DNA from: Pogona vitticeps | Taxonomy: Eukaryota > Chordata > Lepidosauria > Squamata > Agamidae | NCBI RefSeq assembly: GCF_051106095.1 | Contig: NC_135785.1 | Location: 217,631,545-217,695,544, forward strand | Direction: 5' to 3' | DNA: 64,000 bases | Part shown: piece by piece, positions 8,946 through 21,297 of the stretch | Position numbering within the stretch: position 1 is the first letter of the stretch | Layout of the letters: each line of letters starts with the position of its first letter | Notes under the pieces: model-generated | What the model saw: the letters and a program-made list of their open reading frames with translations, nothing else | The model's database searches: none | Told to the model about the DNA's origin: nothing | Made by a program: the position numbers and the translations under genes

Positions 8946-11900
8946 CCCATCCAGGATGGTGGGGCAATACCAGCTACACTGTTCCAGGGCGGCAGCCCAT
9001 CCATCCAGCAGCTGAGACCTTTTCTTGCAATTAAAGAAATACTATAGACATTTAAAAAGAACTCAGTTGTAATTTGATTATTAGAGATGAGGGTATTCGT
9101 ATATGAATACAAATATCCCCACACAGCTGAACTTAACAAGGGTTTGGCCATCACACTTCCAGTGCTGGTGGCAGCCCTGTTCATCTCATCCTTCCAATCA
9201 CTCCTAGAGCCCCACTGTCTTCCTGCTTGGCTATATTATTGAAGCAAGTAAACAAACAATGCAATTTAACATGATAGGCAGCTCAATATCTCAGACACAA
9301 CAATTTTCCTAGCACTAATATCGTAACTACTGGCCTTCACACATAACCACATTTGTCTAGTGAATATATCCCTGATCTTCTACATTGAGTCACCTTGGGA
9401 GAATCTTTCAGGCCCCAGGGATACAGTTGCTCTCGCATCTATATGATTTCTTCATTCCTGCCCCTCAGTCTTTATCATCCATGGACAGTGCAAGAACCAG
9501 TTAATGATATGCTCCTAAAGACTGCACACACCAATATGACTGGTTACAAAAGCCTCAGCAATCTCCCCTTAACATAAGGTGAGAGCATTAATGGAAACCA
9601 GAGAACGTAAATACCCTGTTGAGTGGACAACTGCTCAGTGCAGTCAGAAAAGAAATATACATTACAGTGGCAGTTGGCGCCCACCGTGGTAGGTGAAGTG
9701 GAAGATAGAGCAGCTAGTGGTGGGCAGCCCAATAGGTGACAGACAGAGCCAGGGGCAAAAGAGAGTATTCTCAGAGAGAGAGAAAATGAGAGAGAGATGT
9801 GCACATGCAGGTTAACAGATGGGCAAGCTGAGTACCGGCTGAGTACATTTATTAAAAAATAGTACATGCATAATATGTGAATTTCTATGCAAACATTTCT
9901 GTGATGGGAAAACAAAGGAATCTTACAACTTTGTATCCAGCAGGGGTAGGGAACATGTGGCCCATAGGTTATCAGAGGAGCTTCTCTGAGGCATTCCTCT
10001 GAACTACTGATTATTGTCGATTGATTTGCTTGTGAAAAAAGAGAGAATCAACCTCCCGGAAGCCTCTAGGAAGCTGAGTTCTCTCAGTGTGACCTTGGTT
10101 TGCAACCCTCATGGCCAGGAGCCAGAGGAAGTCAGAGAAACTGGAGGGAGCAAGTGGGCAAATGAGCCATGAAAGCACAGTTGGGATAAGAACTAGCCAA
10201 GAACTGGCCACAACTTGAATGATGACAGCTGGTTGTCTCTGGGAAAGCAGAGGGCAAGGATCCATCCCATAACCAGCCAGTCCCCTTTTTGAAATGCAAA
10301 TAAAATCAAAATGTGGAAAGTAAATGTAAAAATCTAATAAGAATAAGAATGACATATTCTTATATCTGTATTGGTTTGCATATATAATTTCTAATTTTAG
10401 AAATTGATATCAGTAATGATTCTCAAATTATTGATTTAAATTATATTTTTATTGACGGGCACCTATTTGAACCTGAGGTTAATAAAAAGATTTGTGATTC
10501 AGTAAAGCAGTTTCTCCCTCCAGCAGTCTGTTTTACACACCTGATCATTCACTGGTTGAGAAATTGGAGGGGAAAACCATTATGTGGTTAACATACACTT
10601 TTTTTTCTTTTGCAACAGAATTTTGGTCTCTATTTACATGTCAAAATTAGTGATATGGACTGAAATTAATTATGTTGACTAGATGGAATAGATGTGACTG
10701 CCATGACAATAGCAGGGAAAAAAACTATTTTTTGTAAAGTTGGTAAATAAAGCGACTTTGGAAGCATAAAGTGACACTGAGAAAGATGAGAGAAAGGATA
10801 GTAGAAGGAAGATGTGATTCATCCAACCAAGCCTACTTCCTTTTCTCTCCAAAAACACCACTAAATGTTCCTACTCACACATATTAGGGATATGTCTATT
10901 CCATGTTTAGTAGGGCTTACTGTGCATGTAAAAAATGTTTGGACAGCTTGTACTACCACGGATGAGATTTCATTACAAGATTTTATAGGAATGGAACAAA
11001 TCATCATGTTGTTTGTATAAGGAATAGAACTGTCATGATTTTATAACCGAGAATGCTTCAGGTCTTAACAATAGAGCCCCTCACACATCTCTGTAATTAT
11101 AAATGCAAGGACGCGACCAAATAAATAAAATGTTTTACTTCCAAAAAGTGCTGGAAATACCTAGCATAAAAATAAGCTCATTTTAAAAAGCCTCTAAGAA
11201 CAATAGAACAAAATGTTCAAGCAACAAAGGAGAATACTTAATAGCAGCTGGCAAAACTAATTTCAGGCCCAGTTCACAGCTAAACAGTGCCAGGAAGGTG
11301 GGGGTAATGGTAAAAGCAATACCAAAATGTAGCAGGTAGTGCACACATTCACACTAAATGAAAATAATGTGCCATAGTACTGATGGGAGGGAAATGCCTA
11401 ATATATGAGTATTAAAGTATAACTTAGTTTCCTGTCAAGAATCTATCTCCATGGAACATTATGAATGATGAGAAATGTATATTTACAAGAAAAATCTACA
11501 TTTCTTCTGTATTTGCCATATACACTACAGACTGTAGTCAAAGGGATAATATTTATAGCACAAAAACTTAAATAAGCAAAAGTGGCTCCCCCCCCCCCTT
11601 AGGGCACAAAAATATACCTTGTTTTCACTGAGAATTCACTTCTGGCTGCATTTCAGGATAGCAAAACTATATATTGGTTGAGATTTGTTATGTTGTGAAA
11701 CAGGAAAATAAGCCTCATATTTGAATTTAGACATTGATCTGGTTTGCACTGATCTCTACAAATCATGACTTATGAAGCCATGGATAAGTATTATGGCTTG
11801 CTTCCCCCTCACCTACCCTTCTGTTACCAAACAGTCTTTATGGTGGCCTGGTTTGCACTGAGCCATGCTTGAGTATGTATGAATCAAGAAAATCTGGTTT

Positions 11901-12852
11901 AGTGTAATTGAACAAATAAAGATAATAAGGTATTGACTTGATTATCTGCAGCAATTTATTTTCAATCAAGAAAGAGGAGGGGGAAAAGATATTTGTAAAA
12001 CTATCACCTTGGATCTTAAAAACAATTTTAGGGTTTCTTTTTAACCCCTACCATTAAAAAGAGGGATATTTCCATCAAAATTAAACAAGATGACATTTAT
12101 TATGATTTAAAATGTTTGTATCACAGACATACTTACTCAATGTTTTCTTATAACCAATATATATTAAAATGTTCTATATTGCTTCGATCATGCCCATAAG
12201 TCATACAGCTCAGGAAAAATAATCCATCAAAGAAATAAGATAGTACTACTTCTTAAACAGTGAATTACATGCAGGCAAGTGTTTGCTTCTGTGTTCATTC
12301 ATGTTCTATATGTGCCCAGTTGAGGCACTGGCAAAGGAAACTGGGTGAGGAAAGGAACAACTTGCCAGCTTCGACATGTCATTTGGCAGATGGTGGCTCT
12401 TGCAAATGCCTTTTGGGATCTCATTTGCACAAGAGTTTTTCCAAGGAAACGCACAGGAGGTGCTAGGAGGCTCTCACAGAGTGGGTGTCATCACTGAAGA
12501 TAGTCCAATTTATGGTGCTATAAAAAAAGCAGCATGACAAAACAAAAGATGAGGAGAGATACTGTAAGTACAACAGAAAGATGAATGGAGAGAAGGAATC
12601 AATTAGGGCTGGGTTAAATTGGGCACTTTGAAAAAGGAATTTGTATCTACATAGACTGAAAGAGGATAAAAAAAATGTATGAACAATCCAGCATCTTCTG
12701 CCTCAGAAAAGAGCCAAAGATTATTCAGAGAGCTCAAAAAAAAAAAAAAAAGCATTGCCAAGTCATTCTGAGACATGGCACATGCCCTTGCATCATTATC
12801 ATCTTAATAAAAATACTTTGGATGTAATCTCAGCTCCAGGGAAGTAAATGAC
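8946..12852. other. Intergenic DNA, minor repeat traces
   Basis: Traces only: a small palindrome GTATTCGTATATGAATAC near 9089; a GA-rich tract near 9770-9800; a hAT-like start 'caggggtagggaacatgtggccc' at about 9941 with no matching end; a C-run near 11588; direct repeats of 'ctggtttgcactga' at about 11740 and 11848; an A-run near 12736. No gene or RNA gene is recognised. Confidence 0.5.
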
Positions 12853-13565
12853 CAGCCCAGCTGCGGCCCTACCTTGATGTGGGGTCTCTCACCACTCTGG
12901 TGCATGCGCTTGTAGTCTCGAGATTAGACCACTGTAATGCGCTCTACGTGGGGCTACCTTTGAGATTGCTGCGGAAACTACAGGTGGTGCAGAATGCGGC
13001 GGCCAGACTACTCAGTGGGCTGAGAAGATACCAACATATCTCCCCCACTCTGGCCGCATTGCATTGGCTGCCAATCCGATTCCGCATTGATTTCAAAGTG
13101 TTAACGCTTACTTACAAAGCCCTAAACGGTTTAGGACCTCGATACTTGGCGGAACGCCTTCTCCCATCTAGATATACCCGTGTCACTCGCGCGAGCCAGG
13201 AGATAAGGCTGAGGAGCCTAACGCCGAGAGAGGCCCGAAAGGAAAAGACCAGAATCCGGGCCTTCTCGGCGGTGGCTCCTCGCCTTTGGAACAACTTGCC
13301 CCCTGAGATTCGCGCGGCTCCCTCGCTGGGCAGTTTTAAGAAACAACTAAAAACATTGATGTATAGGCGGGCCTTCCCAACAGAAAACCCTTGACGATCT
13401 TTTTTCTTATTCTGTTCTTTATTATTATTATTTTTTTTATTTTAGTTTCTGCTGTAAAGTTTTAAAATTACATTGTTGTTTTTACTGTAAGCCGCCTAGA
13501 GTGGTCTAATATGATCAGATAGGCGGGATAGAAATAAAATAAATAAATAAATAAATAAATAAATT
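12853..13565 (+). mobile_element. L2-type LINE, 5'-truncated, C-terminal RT end intact
   Basis: An open frame runs from the truncation point to TGA at 13392-13394 and encodes the end of LINE ORF2: QLRPYLDVGSLTTLVHAL, SRLDHCNALYVGLPL, VQNAAARLL, LHWLPIRFRIDFKVLTLTYK, RAFSAVAPRLWNNLPPEI. These blocks are typical of the L2/CR1 superfamily thumb and C-terminal region. The 3' UTR ends GTAAGCCGCCTAGAGTGG, 'aggcgggatagaaat' and an (AAAT)n tail at about 13530-13565. About 180 codons remain without a stop, so this is the youngest-looking LINE copy in the window. It lacks the endonuclease and catalytic RT motifs and is dead on arrival, as usual for 5'-truncated insertions. Confidence 0.9.
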
Positions 13566-14059
13566 CCTTTTATTCTAATGGGAATGAGATTTCACCTTAG
13601 AATGCAACTAATGAATCATGTGTTCATAAGGCTGTATAAACACCAACTATTAATTACTCGGTTTTTTCTCAACAGACTACAAGCAGAAGCAGACTCATTG
13701 GAAACATGCCATGAGCTGCAAATATAAGCAGTGCAAGAGTCTTGTGTAGAGAATATCTAAATGATTTGTGAACACAAATGTCATTCAGCATCCTATAAAG
13801 CTGTTCACCATTTTATAACAAAATGTTCTACCAGAGACTTTTTAAATGTACAAAATAAGGAACTAATTGTTTCTGCATGTTCTCATTTATTTGTGTTAGT
13901 CTATTTTTGTTTACTATTTCTTTTCTTCTCTCTGTCCAAATGCTGAAAATTTGTGCAGTTGCTTTTAACAAATATTCTCTTTTAAAATCCTTATCATTAG
14001 AAAATATTTGTGTCTCAGACTACACTACTGCCACAATAGAAGACTACTCATTACACTTT
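13566..14059. other. Intergenic DNA, no feature seen
   Basis: AT-rich, no recognised repeat or gene. Confidence 0.55.
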
Positions 14060-14245
14060 TGGAAACAACAATAACAGCAACAGTAATGGTGTGCCATAAA
14101 GAATTTGATTCTGATCTATGGTGACCTCCATCCAAGGTTTTCTAGGTAATCACTCATGAAGGAGTATACTGAAGTGATATATCATTCCCTTCTCCTGAAG
14201 GGGGCACTTGAACTGTGCAGCTTGCCCAAGGTTATTTAGGCTGAC
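14060..14245 (-). repeat. SINE with BovB-type tail, minus strand
   Basis: The plus strand begins with an 'aacaacaataacagcaac' run and 'ctgatctatggtgacct', the reverse complement of a BovB/Sauria tail (…gtcgccataagtcagaa…, acaacaa). It continues with 'cattcccttctcctgaaggg' and 'gtgcagcttgcccaaggt', both common in squamate SINE bodies. It is a diverged copy with uncertain ends. Confidence 0.6.
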
Positions 14246-15380
14246 TCTTATATGATTTAAAGAAGACACAAAGATGTAGCATCCTGTACAATTTAGCAAT
14301 TTTACTCTTTTTACATAGAAAAATGTAAATAAATATTTCCTTTCTTACTATTCCTGATACACATATATAAACATATATTTCAGACCTACATCTTCCATTT
14401 GCCCACTCATTTGGCCCATCCAAGACAATACCTTATATTCACACAAACCTTATTTAAGTATGAATTTGAAGAACATAAAGTTCACCTGACACCTTCTGCT
14501 GTGTGTGCAGGTCCTCCGTCCATATATCTCCAAGTATGCTAGACCATACCACCTCCTCGGTCCAGAGTTTTGCCATATTGAACAGCAAAGTTTGAAGTAG
14601 ACATTGACCCACATTTCTTTGAATATGACTAGAATGCCCTCTCTCCAACATACCTCTCAACATGCGGAAATCAGGAAGAGGTAGGTCAAAACTAATAAGC
14701 ACACAGGTGCAGGGCATGGGATCTTTTGTGCATGATGTCTTTAAAGTACAATTTCTGTCAGCACAGAATACAAGCATTCTGTTTCAAAGGCAATGTTTTC
14801 AGCTATAGGTAGAAGCACTTGGGTCCTGCTTCACTTCCTTAGAGACCAGGATAATCCTGGACTCCTATGGTTATGCTAGCAACCAAGAAAAATAACAATT
14901 AATTAAGATTATATTTCTTTAAAATGAGATGTTGCTTCATGTCTCAGAGGATTTTGATACAGCTGATAGTTGAAGACTATGATTGTCCACCAAATCCTAT
15001 TATTTTAACATACACAAACTGAATACTTTATATTGTTGCATAATATGTGTTATGAGTGACAGAGTGTGACAGTGTGTGTGTGGGTTCCAGAAAGACCAGC
15101 ACCCCAGACCTGAGAAGAAGATGGAGAAATCGCAAGGGAAGATGGTACAGTGTGCCTAATACAGAGCTTCAAAAGAAGACGTGAGTTGCAGACAGAGACA
15201 ATTTCGTTATTAATAAGAGACTGTTGTGTGGACAAAGGTTTGGAGTTTTGCAGTTGTTGTGCCCAACAAGAGGGAAGTGAACTGGAGCAAGTAGTCCAAA
15301 TATAACTAAAACTGGAGAAAGCAAGCTTAAGAAAGAGGAAGCAGCCTAGCTGAAGCCAAGTCTGTGGCAGATGAAACAAA
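14246..15380. other. Intergenic DNA, no feature seen
   Basis: AT-rich with a short GTGTGTGTG run near 15070. No gene or clear repeat is recognised. Confidence 0.5.
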
Positions 15381-15383
15381 CTG

Positions 15384-15830
15384 TACACGTGTAAGGAAGC
15401 ATTCCTGCATGACAACAGATTGTATCTGCCCAGGAAGCCAGGGTCTGCCCCCCACCCTCGTGTGCTTGTGCCAGCCCAGGTTTAGCCCGTTAACACAGCC
15501 CACAAGGAAAAGACCTATAAGAAGGATGACCCAGGAAGAAACAGGTGGGCTTCAGAACAGCGCTGGAACGACCCCCATCACCCTTTCTGAGGATCGATCA
15601 CCCTCAGAGAAGGGCCTTCTGGATGAGTGAGTATCTTGTGTGAATGGGAAATATGAAAGAGAGGCCTCTTGGTACCTTTTGTCTTATATCCTATGTCTTA
15701 TGTCTCATCAATAAATGTTACATGAATAGTGCTTAACCCAAAAATATTGGTGTATGGTCTTCTTGTCAGTAGTCTGGCTGGGTTCTCTCTCCTCTCATGG
15801 TCCCTCTCCCCAGGATATAAAGAACAGGAA
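15384..15830 (+). mobile_element. Possible solo LTR, fossil
   Basis: The stretch has the order expected of a retroviral or LTR-element long terminal repeat: a GC-richer U3-like part, a TATA-like CCTATAAGAAGG near 15514, a polyadenylation signal AATAAA at 15710-15715 and a C/T-rich U5-like end near 15800-15830. I could not find matching target duplications or an internal region. If real, it is an old solo LTR. The call rests on layout only. Confidence 0.3.
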
Positions 15831-15864
15831 CCCATTTGGAGTAACTTATGTATATGAAGAGAAG

Positions 15865-16080
15865 AGAAGGAGAGAAGACTCCTTGGAAAAGACCTTGATG
15901 TTAGGAAAGTGTGACGGCAAGAGGAGAAGGGGACGACAGAGGATGAGTTGGCTGGACAGTGTCTGCGAAGCAACCAACATGAAATTAACACAACTACGGG
16001 AGGCAGTGGAGGATAGGAGGGCCTGGCTTGCTCTGGTTCATGGGGTCACAAAGAGTCGGACATGACTAAACGACGACGAT
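15865..16080 (+). mobile_element. BovB (RTE) LINE 3' fragment
   Basis: Encodes the C-terminal end of BovB ORF2: DSLEKTLMLGKCDGKRRRG, RQRMSWLDSVCEATNMKL, then RRAWLALVHGVTKSRT and a stop. This block is a signature of BovB/RTE elements in squamates and ruminants. It ends with 'ggacatgactaaacgacgacg', the short BovB 3' end from which Sauria SINE tails derive. It is strongly 5'-truncated. Confidence 0.85.
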
Positions 16081-16209
16081 GTATATGAATTATGTTAATA
16101 TATCGCTGGGCTATGTTGCTCCCACTAAAAAAAAAAAAAATCCTGTGGACGCTCTGAGGAAACCAGCATGTAGTATTGTTTCTCATGTTTGAAAAAAGCG
16201 TACACAGAA

Positions 16210-16880
16210 CTTACACAACTTATATGATCAGTCAAATATCTTTACAGGGCTATGAGTGGATATAGACAGAGACAGATAGAATTGGATATGGAAAAACTGA
16301 TTGGTTCAAAATTGGGAAAGGAGTACAACAAGGCTGTATGTTGTCTCCCTGCTTATTTAACTTATATGCAGAATACTTACATCATGTGAAAGGCTGGACT
16401 GGATGAATCCCAAACTGGAATTAAGATTGCTGGAAGAAATATCAACAACCTCAGATATGCAGATGATACCATCACTTTCTGATGGCAGAAAGTGAGGAGG
16501 AATTAAGGAACCTCTTAATGAAGGTGAAAGAGGAGAGCACAAAAAAATGGTCTGAAACTCAACATCAAAAAAGCTAAGATCATGGCCATGGGTCCCATCA
16601 CCTCCTGGCAAATAGAAGGGGAAGATATGGAGGCAGTGACAGATTTTACTTTATTGGGCTCCATGATCACTGCAAATGTTGACAGCAACCACGAAATTAA
16701 AAGACGCCTGCTTCTTGGGAGGAAAGTGATGACAAACCTAGACAGCATCTTAAAAAGCAGAGACATCGCCTTGCCAACAAAGGTCCGCATAGTCAAAGCT
16801 GTGTTTTTTCTAGGGCCTGGCGTGCTTTGGGCCATGGGGTCACAAGGAATCAGACATGACTTAACAACTAAACAACAACA
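16210..16880 (+). mobile_element. BovB (RTE) LINE, internally deleted
   Basis: Encodes RT pieces in order: WFKIGKGVQQGC and LSPCLFNLYAEY (near 16300-16375), then NNLRYADDT (the YADD catalytic motif, near 16445), then KIMAMGPITSW, DFTLLGSMITA, NHEIKRRLLLGRK and LKSRDIALPTKVRIVKA (near 16580-16800). It then jumps directly to the BovB 3' end 'gggtcacaaggaatcagaca'. Roughly the part between the end of RT and the last 50 bases is missing, and the frame shifts more than once. Two BovB pieces in the same orientation within 1 kb are separate insertions, because each has its own 3' end. Confidence 0.85.
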
Positions 16881-19144
16881 TCCTGTAACTGTGAGACAAC
16901 TGAGAGTTGCTACCAAGGGGGAACAAAAACACTGCAGCAAATCTTGAGTGTGCACAGCCCCTGCTCTTAATGTTCTTGCTATTATGGCCTTTTGCTTGAA
17001 GAGATTACTTCATTTGAAAATGTACATGTAATGAAATAAATATATAGGGAAATAGTCTATTGTGGAAAGAGATGTCTAGACAAATGTCATAAGAATATTA
17101 AGCAGGAGTATAGTATTTGCTGTGGTAGCATTTAGTATATATTCACACTAGATTGATCCTTTCCACCATTATCAGCTGGCTTCTTGATATCTCAGGAAGT
17201 ATGGCAGTATTGCAGGTATGTGCTGAGTGGTGAGTATTTTAAAAATTAATGTGTGATGCTCTTTGAAACAAATATTCCATCATTAAGGAGAACATATCAC
17301 AGACTGTTTTGATTTCAATGGAGGCTCCAGCCAACCTATACAATATATGCTGCCAATGTACAGGATGCTTCTACATATGATCCCACATAAATATTTTAAC
17401 AGCTCATCATTTAGCAAACACCTAGCATTGAAAGAACAGCTGCATCAGTGTTGAAAGAAAAAAAGAAGTAAATTATGAAGAGACTTTTCCTGAAAATTGC
17501 TGAATGGCTACCAAATTATATCAGATGGAATGGAATAAACAAGAGACTGATTCACAACTGAGTTAAGACAAACAAATTTCAGTAAAACTGAGTGAGAGGG
17601 CAGATCCACACACATATTCTGAAGTGATACTGTACTTAAATCAGGACTGTACCACATGGGATTATTTTGCTTTCACATGGGGGAAGCCTTTACTACATTA
17701 CCATTTGTCAAGGCACCAAGAAAGAAGCAAAATACACTGTAATGTGGTGTCTTCCTTGAACATTTAAATATCAGAACAAAACTTGATATGTCCATTTATG
17801 ATATATTTCCTTCTGAACATGACTTCAAGCCACACACTGATTTCCAAGGAGAGGGCAGGAAAGCCATAAAATATGTAGACTGTAGCATTTGGAGAGATTC
17901 TTTCAGATATCATGCTCTATAGCATTGTGTTATACTTGAATTATGATTCTGGCTGCAAATAAATCTCGATACCGACTGTTTTCTTCCACTTCAATATATA
18001 CTGATAAATAGGATTGTGACATACAATGTATCTTCTTGAGAATTTTCAGTATTTTCATTTGCCTCCATAAGTAATCCAATTTGTAGCATAAATGTATTTT
18101 GAAATATGAGACAGGCATGAAACATCCAAACCTGTCCACAGATGTTAGTGATTTTCCACCTGTTACAGTTATTAGTACTATTTTTTTTGTAAGAGATGCC
18201 CAACCTTGCCCTTTACCTTAAATTTATGGAACTTTTTGAACTTTATGAACGCATTCTGAATTTCAATGTTACTTTGAAAATCAACGAACACAGTATTTGT
18301 CATTTAATTAGATGATTGCTGACCAATTCTGAGGTTCAGACATGTTAGTGAAATTAGATTTTCTTTTCAAGAAAAACCATGTTTACACAGCAAGGTTTGG
18401 TCTAAACAGCTAAGAGGTCTAGCCACAAATGTCCTCAGTATTCCTGGGACTGATTTTAGACTCATAATTCTGACATTTCTTTCTTTCTTTTAATTGGTGG
18501 TGTTGAAACTTCACGTAAGGAAGCTGACTTACTTAATCAGCTGAATATTTTAATTTAGCAAGTTCAGACTGAATGGACTTTCAGGCAAATGCCATCTGGC
18601 AGGCTGTGAATATACTAATTAATTCTAAGTCCTTGTCATTTATTACTGTTATGCAATACAACTTTTAAGATGGAAAAAGATAGGAAAAAATATGGCTCAT
18701 GTATTAGCATTTTAGTTTGATTTTTCACAATTTTCTGTCTCCCTAGTGGATGACCTGCCATGAGAGTTAGATGAGCTAGTGTATCTCTGCTGTGTCTGTG
18801 GACACTCTTAGTTGTCTTGACACCATCAGTTGCAGTATCCATTGGAATCATCTAGAGGGGATAAGCACTGGAGGTACAAATTATGTGGTTCAAGGGCCAA
18901 AAAAGGAGATTTAGTTCTCTCATTTTCCCCATTTTTATAAAACAAAGTCACATTAAAGTGGTGGAAGTAGTTTTCCATAATTTTAGAGTATGCCAGATAA
19001 ACTTCGGGGGGGGGGGGACCTGAGAAACTGGTAGAACATGGATTGGAGAAGCTTTCTGGAAAATTCAAGCTTTTCTCAGTGCCTGGGAACAGCTGACTGA
19101 GAGAAAGGAGGGGGAGCAGCTTTTGGAATGAAAGCACCACCTAG
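16881..19144. other. Intergenic DNA, no feature seen
   Basis: AT-rich. A G-run at about 19008-19017 is the only low-complexity feature. No gene, RNA gene or clear repeat is recognised. Confidence 0.5.
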
Positions 19145-19790
19145 AATGTATCCTTTGGCTAAGGCTTTGAGGTTCAGCTGGCTTGTTCCCTGGTACTGTG
19201 CTAATTAGAAAATGAATTCAGCTGTTGTGAAGAGAGGGGGGCAGAAAGTGCTCTTGTCTTCATGAACATTTGAGGGAGCTTGAAACCTGATTGGCAAACT
19301 ATCTTGGAAGGTCTGGAAGGTCATGAATAAGGTATAAAAAGAAGTTCAGAAGTCACTTTAACTGATTTAGCTATTTCTTAGAAGATGCTATGTTCAGTTG
19401 CTGTCCCGTTATGCCATGCTCAGCTGGATGTACTCTTGTGTCTGCTCTGAGCCTATGCTGTTGCTTTGCTAGTGTGTTAGTACTAGGTAATTAAGTTAGC
19501 TTTCTTATTTTCTTGTGTGTTTGCTCGGTATTTCTCCTGCCTTGTATTCTTATTGACTGTTTGCTTCAGAATACTTTTGATGTATTTTGTAAATCTTTTG
19601 AATTTTTTGCCTTTTTCACTATCTTTATGTTTTTTGTGTGTGGTGGCAATTCTACCTTGCCTGTTTGTTCTGAGAGTCAAAAACATTTAACCTTGTGGAT
19701 GTTTTGGGAACTCCCCAGAAGCACTTCTTATTTGGGTCAGACTAGCATGTTGGGAGGTTAGTGGAATTAAATTAAATTACCATATTTAAT
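19145..19790 (+). mobile_element. Possible LTR-like stretch, fossil
   Basis: A TATA box GGTATAAAAAG near 19330 is followed by an about 350-base T/G-rich leader with a 'tgtgtttgctcggtatttctcc' segment and an end 'gggtcagactagcatgttgg' near 19735-19755. The order resembles a squamate LTR (promoter, R/U5) that I remember only loosely. No internal coding region or clear target duplication is visible. Weak call. Confidence 0.25.
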
Positions 19791-20059
19791 CTTCATGCGC
19801 TCATGCACTCCAGGATAACAGGATAGTGTGTCTAAGTGGTTAGAATGGAACTCCCTAAACCTGGCGATTAATCGCACAACTTTTCTGGGAAAGGAGGATC
19901 CTGCCTTAATTAAACACATTCCGCTTGGGTCATGATTAGTCTACTATATCATTCTTCCATTTGATGCATGTTTGGAATTTTGTGGATGGCCTAGAATACA
20001 TTTTGCTCCAGTTACTTGCTCTTACTTTTCTCCCTATAACTTATATGTGAAACCTCTGT

Positions 20060-20290
20060 TACTTAGCATAGTAAATCACACTAGAATAAGGCCAATTGAA
20101 TCAATGAGGATATAGTGAGTCAATTTCTTCATAGGATCCATTGATTTGAATGGGTCTATTCTAACTGCAACATATTTTCTATACTAAGTTAGAATAGGCC
20201 CACTTGATGTAATGGAACTTGCAGAAAAGCTGACTTAGAAAATCTCAATTGATTCAATTTACTACACTAAGCTAATCCATCTAATTTAGC
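20060..20290. repeat. Palindromic dispersed repeat with ATTCAATGGG-type core
   Basis: TCCATTGATTTGAATGGGTC (about 20149-20168) and 'gaataggcccacttgatgtaatgga' (about 20188-20213) are imperfect inverted copies. A third related piece, 'ctcaattgattcaattta', lies near 20245. Similar 'cattgnttcaatgg' blocks occur at 42480 and 48230. This looks like an old palindromic MITE-like family. I cannot name it. Confidence 0.45.
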
Positions 20291-21242
20291 TATAATGTAA
20301 CAGATTGTGTACATGTGATATTATTAGTGCTATCTTATGCTACTTTTCATTGTATTTTTGTGTTATAGTTATATTAGATATATCTGGTGGTCAGTGACCA
20401 TAAAAAAGCTCATTCATTCATTCATACCCTAAACTATAGGATTTTGGCCATAGTTTCCTATTAGTTCTACTGACTGGAAAGTTCCATGATATTCCCAAAA
20501 GAAAAACTGGCATGCTTTTAAAAAATCATCCCATGTTAGTTCTTCTTATTCTTCCATATTTTAGCTTTTTGGTAATTCTGTATTCTCAGATTTGGGTTAA
20601 TCTTTTGCCAACTGAAACACAACTCTAAGCAAACTTCTCAGATGCAATTTGAAGGAAATGAAGAAACAACATAAGCAAAAGCTATGAGAAAATAGCAAGG
20701 ATGGGTTAGAGGAACAAAGTAATGGACGCTCACCCTTTCGTGAGTATATATTTCCTTCGAGTTCCTGTTAATTGAAAGTCAATTCCTGCATAGACTGGGA
20801 ATTCTGTGAAATTAATAGTGACAGTGAAGGTTTTTATAAAATATTGATGGACTAGGACATTCTGCTCGAGAATAGCTGATGTTTTCATGACTATCCTACA
20901 GATGAATGCAGAGAAAGGCAACTTGACACCTTTTTTGTCTCTGAAATTTTCCTTTCCAATCTTCCCTTCATTAAAAAGTAGTAAGGAGATTTTAGCTTCC
21001 ACCTGAGATTTTTCCTGCTAGTGTAACCAAAAGAAAAAGCCACGCTGCTTGACAGGCTGACCCAGGCAGCAGTGTCACAACATGAACCTGAGCAGAGAGC
21101 AATAAAGCTTCTAAATAGCTAACACACATTCAGGTGAACAAATATGCCTGTGGTGACATTTATAAGTAGGCTACATTCAGCAGGAAGGATTTCCAACTAA
21201 GTTAATAACAGGGTTAGCAAAACTTGCAAAATAATTCTAAAG
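20291..21242. other. Intergenic DNA, no feature seen
   Basis: AT-rich, no recognised repeat or gene. Confidence 0.5.
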
Positions 21243-21297
21243 GTGTGTATGCATGTGTGTGTGTGTGCGCGCGCACACACACACACACATGTGCATA
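21243..21297. repeat. Self-complementary TG/CG/CA tract, Z-DNA-prone
   Basis: A run of GTGTGTATGCATGTGTG, then (TG)n, GCGCGCGC and (CA)n, ending CATGTGCATAC. It is alternating purine-pyrimidine throughout and almost a perfect palindrome centred near 21270, so it could form Z-DNA or a cruciform. Confidence 0.85.

Noticed and set aside
9941-9975. Complete hAT element starting 'caggggtagggaacatgtggccc'
   Set aside because: Only the start phrase is present; no matching end or target duplication could be found.
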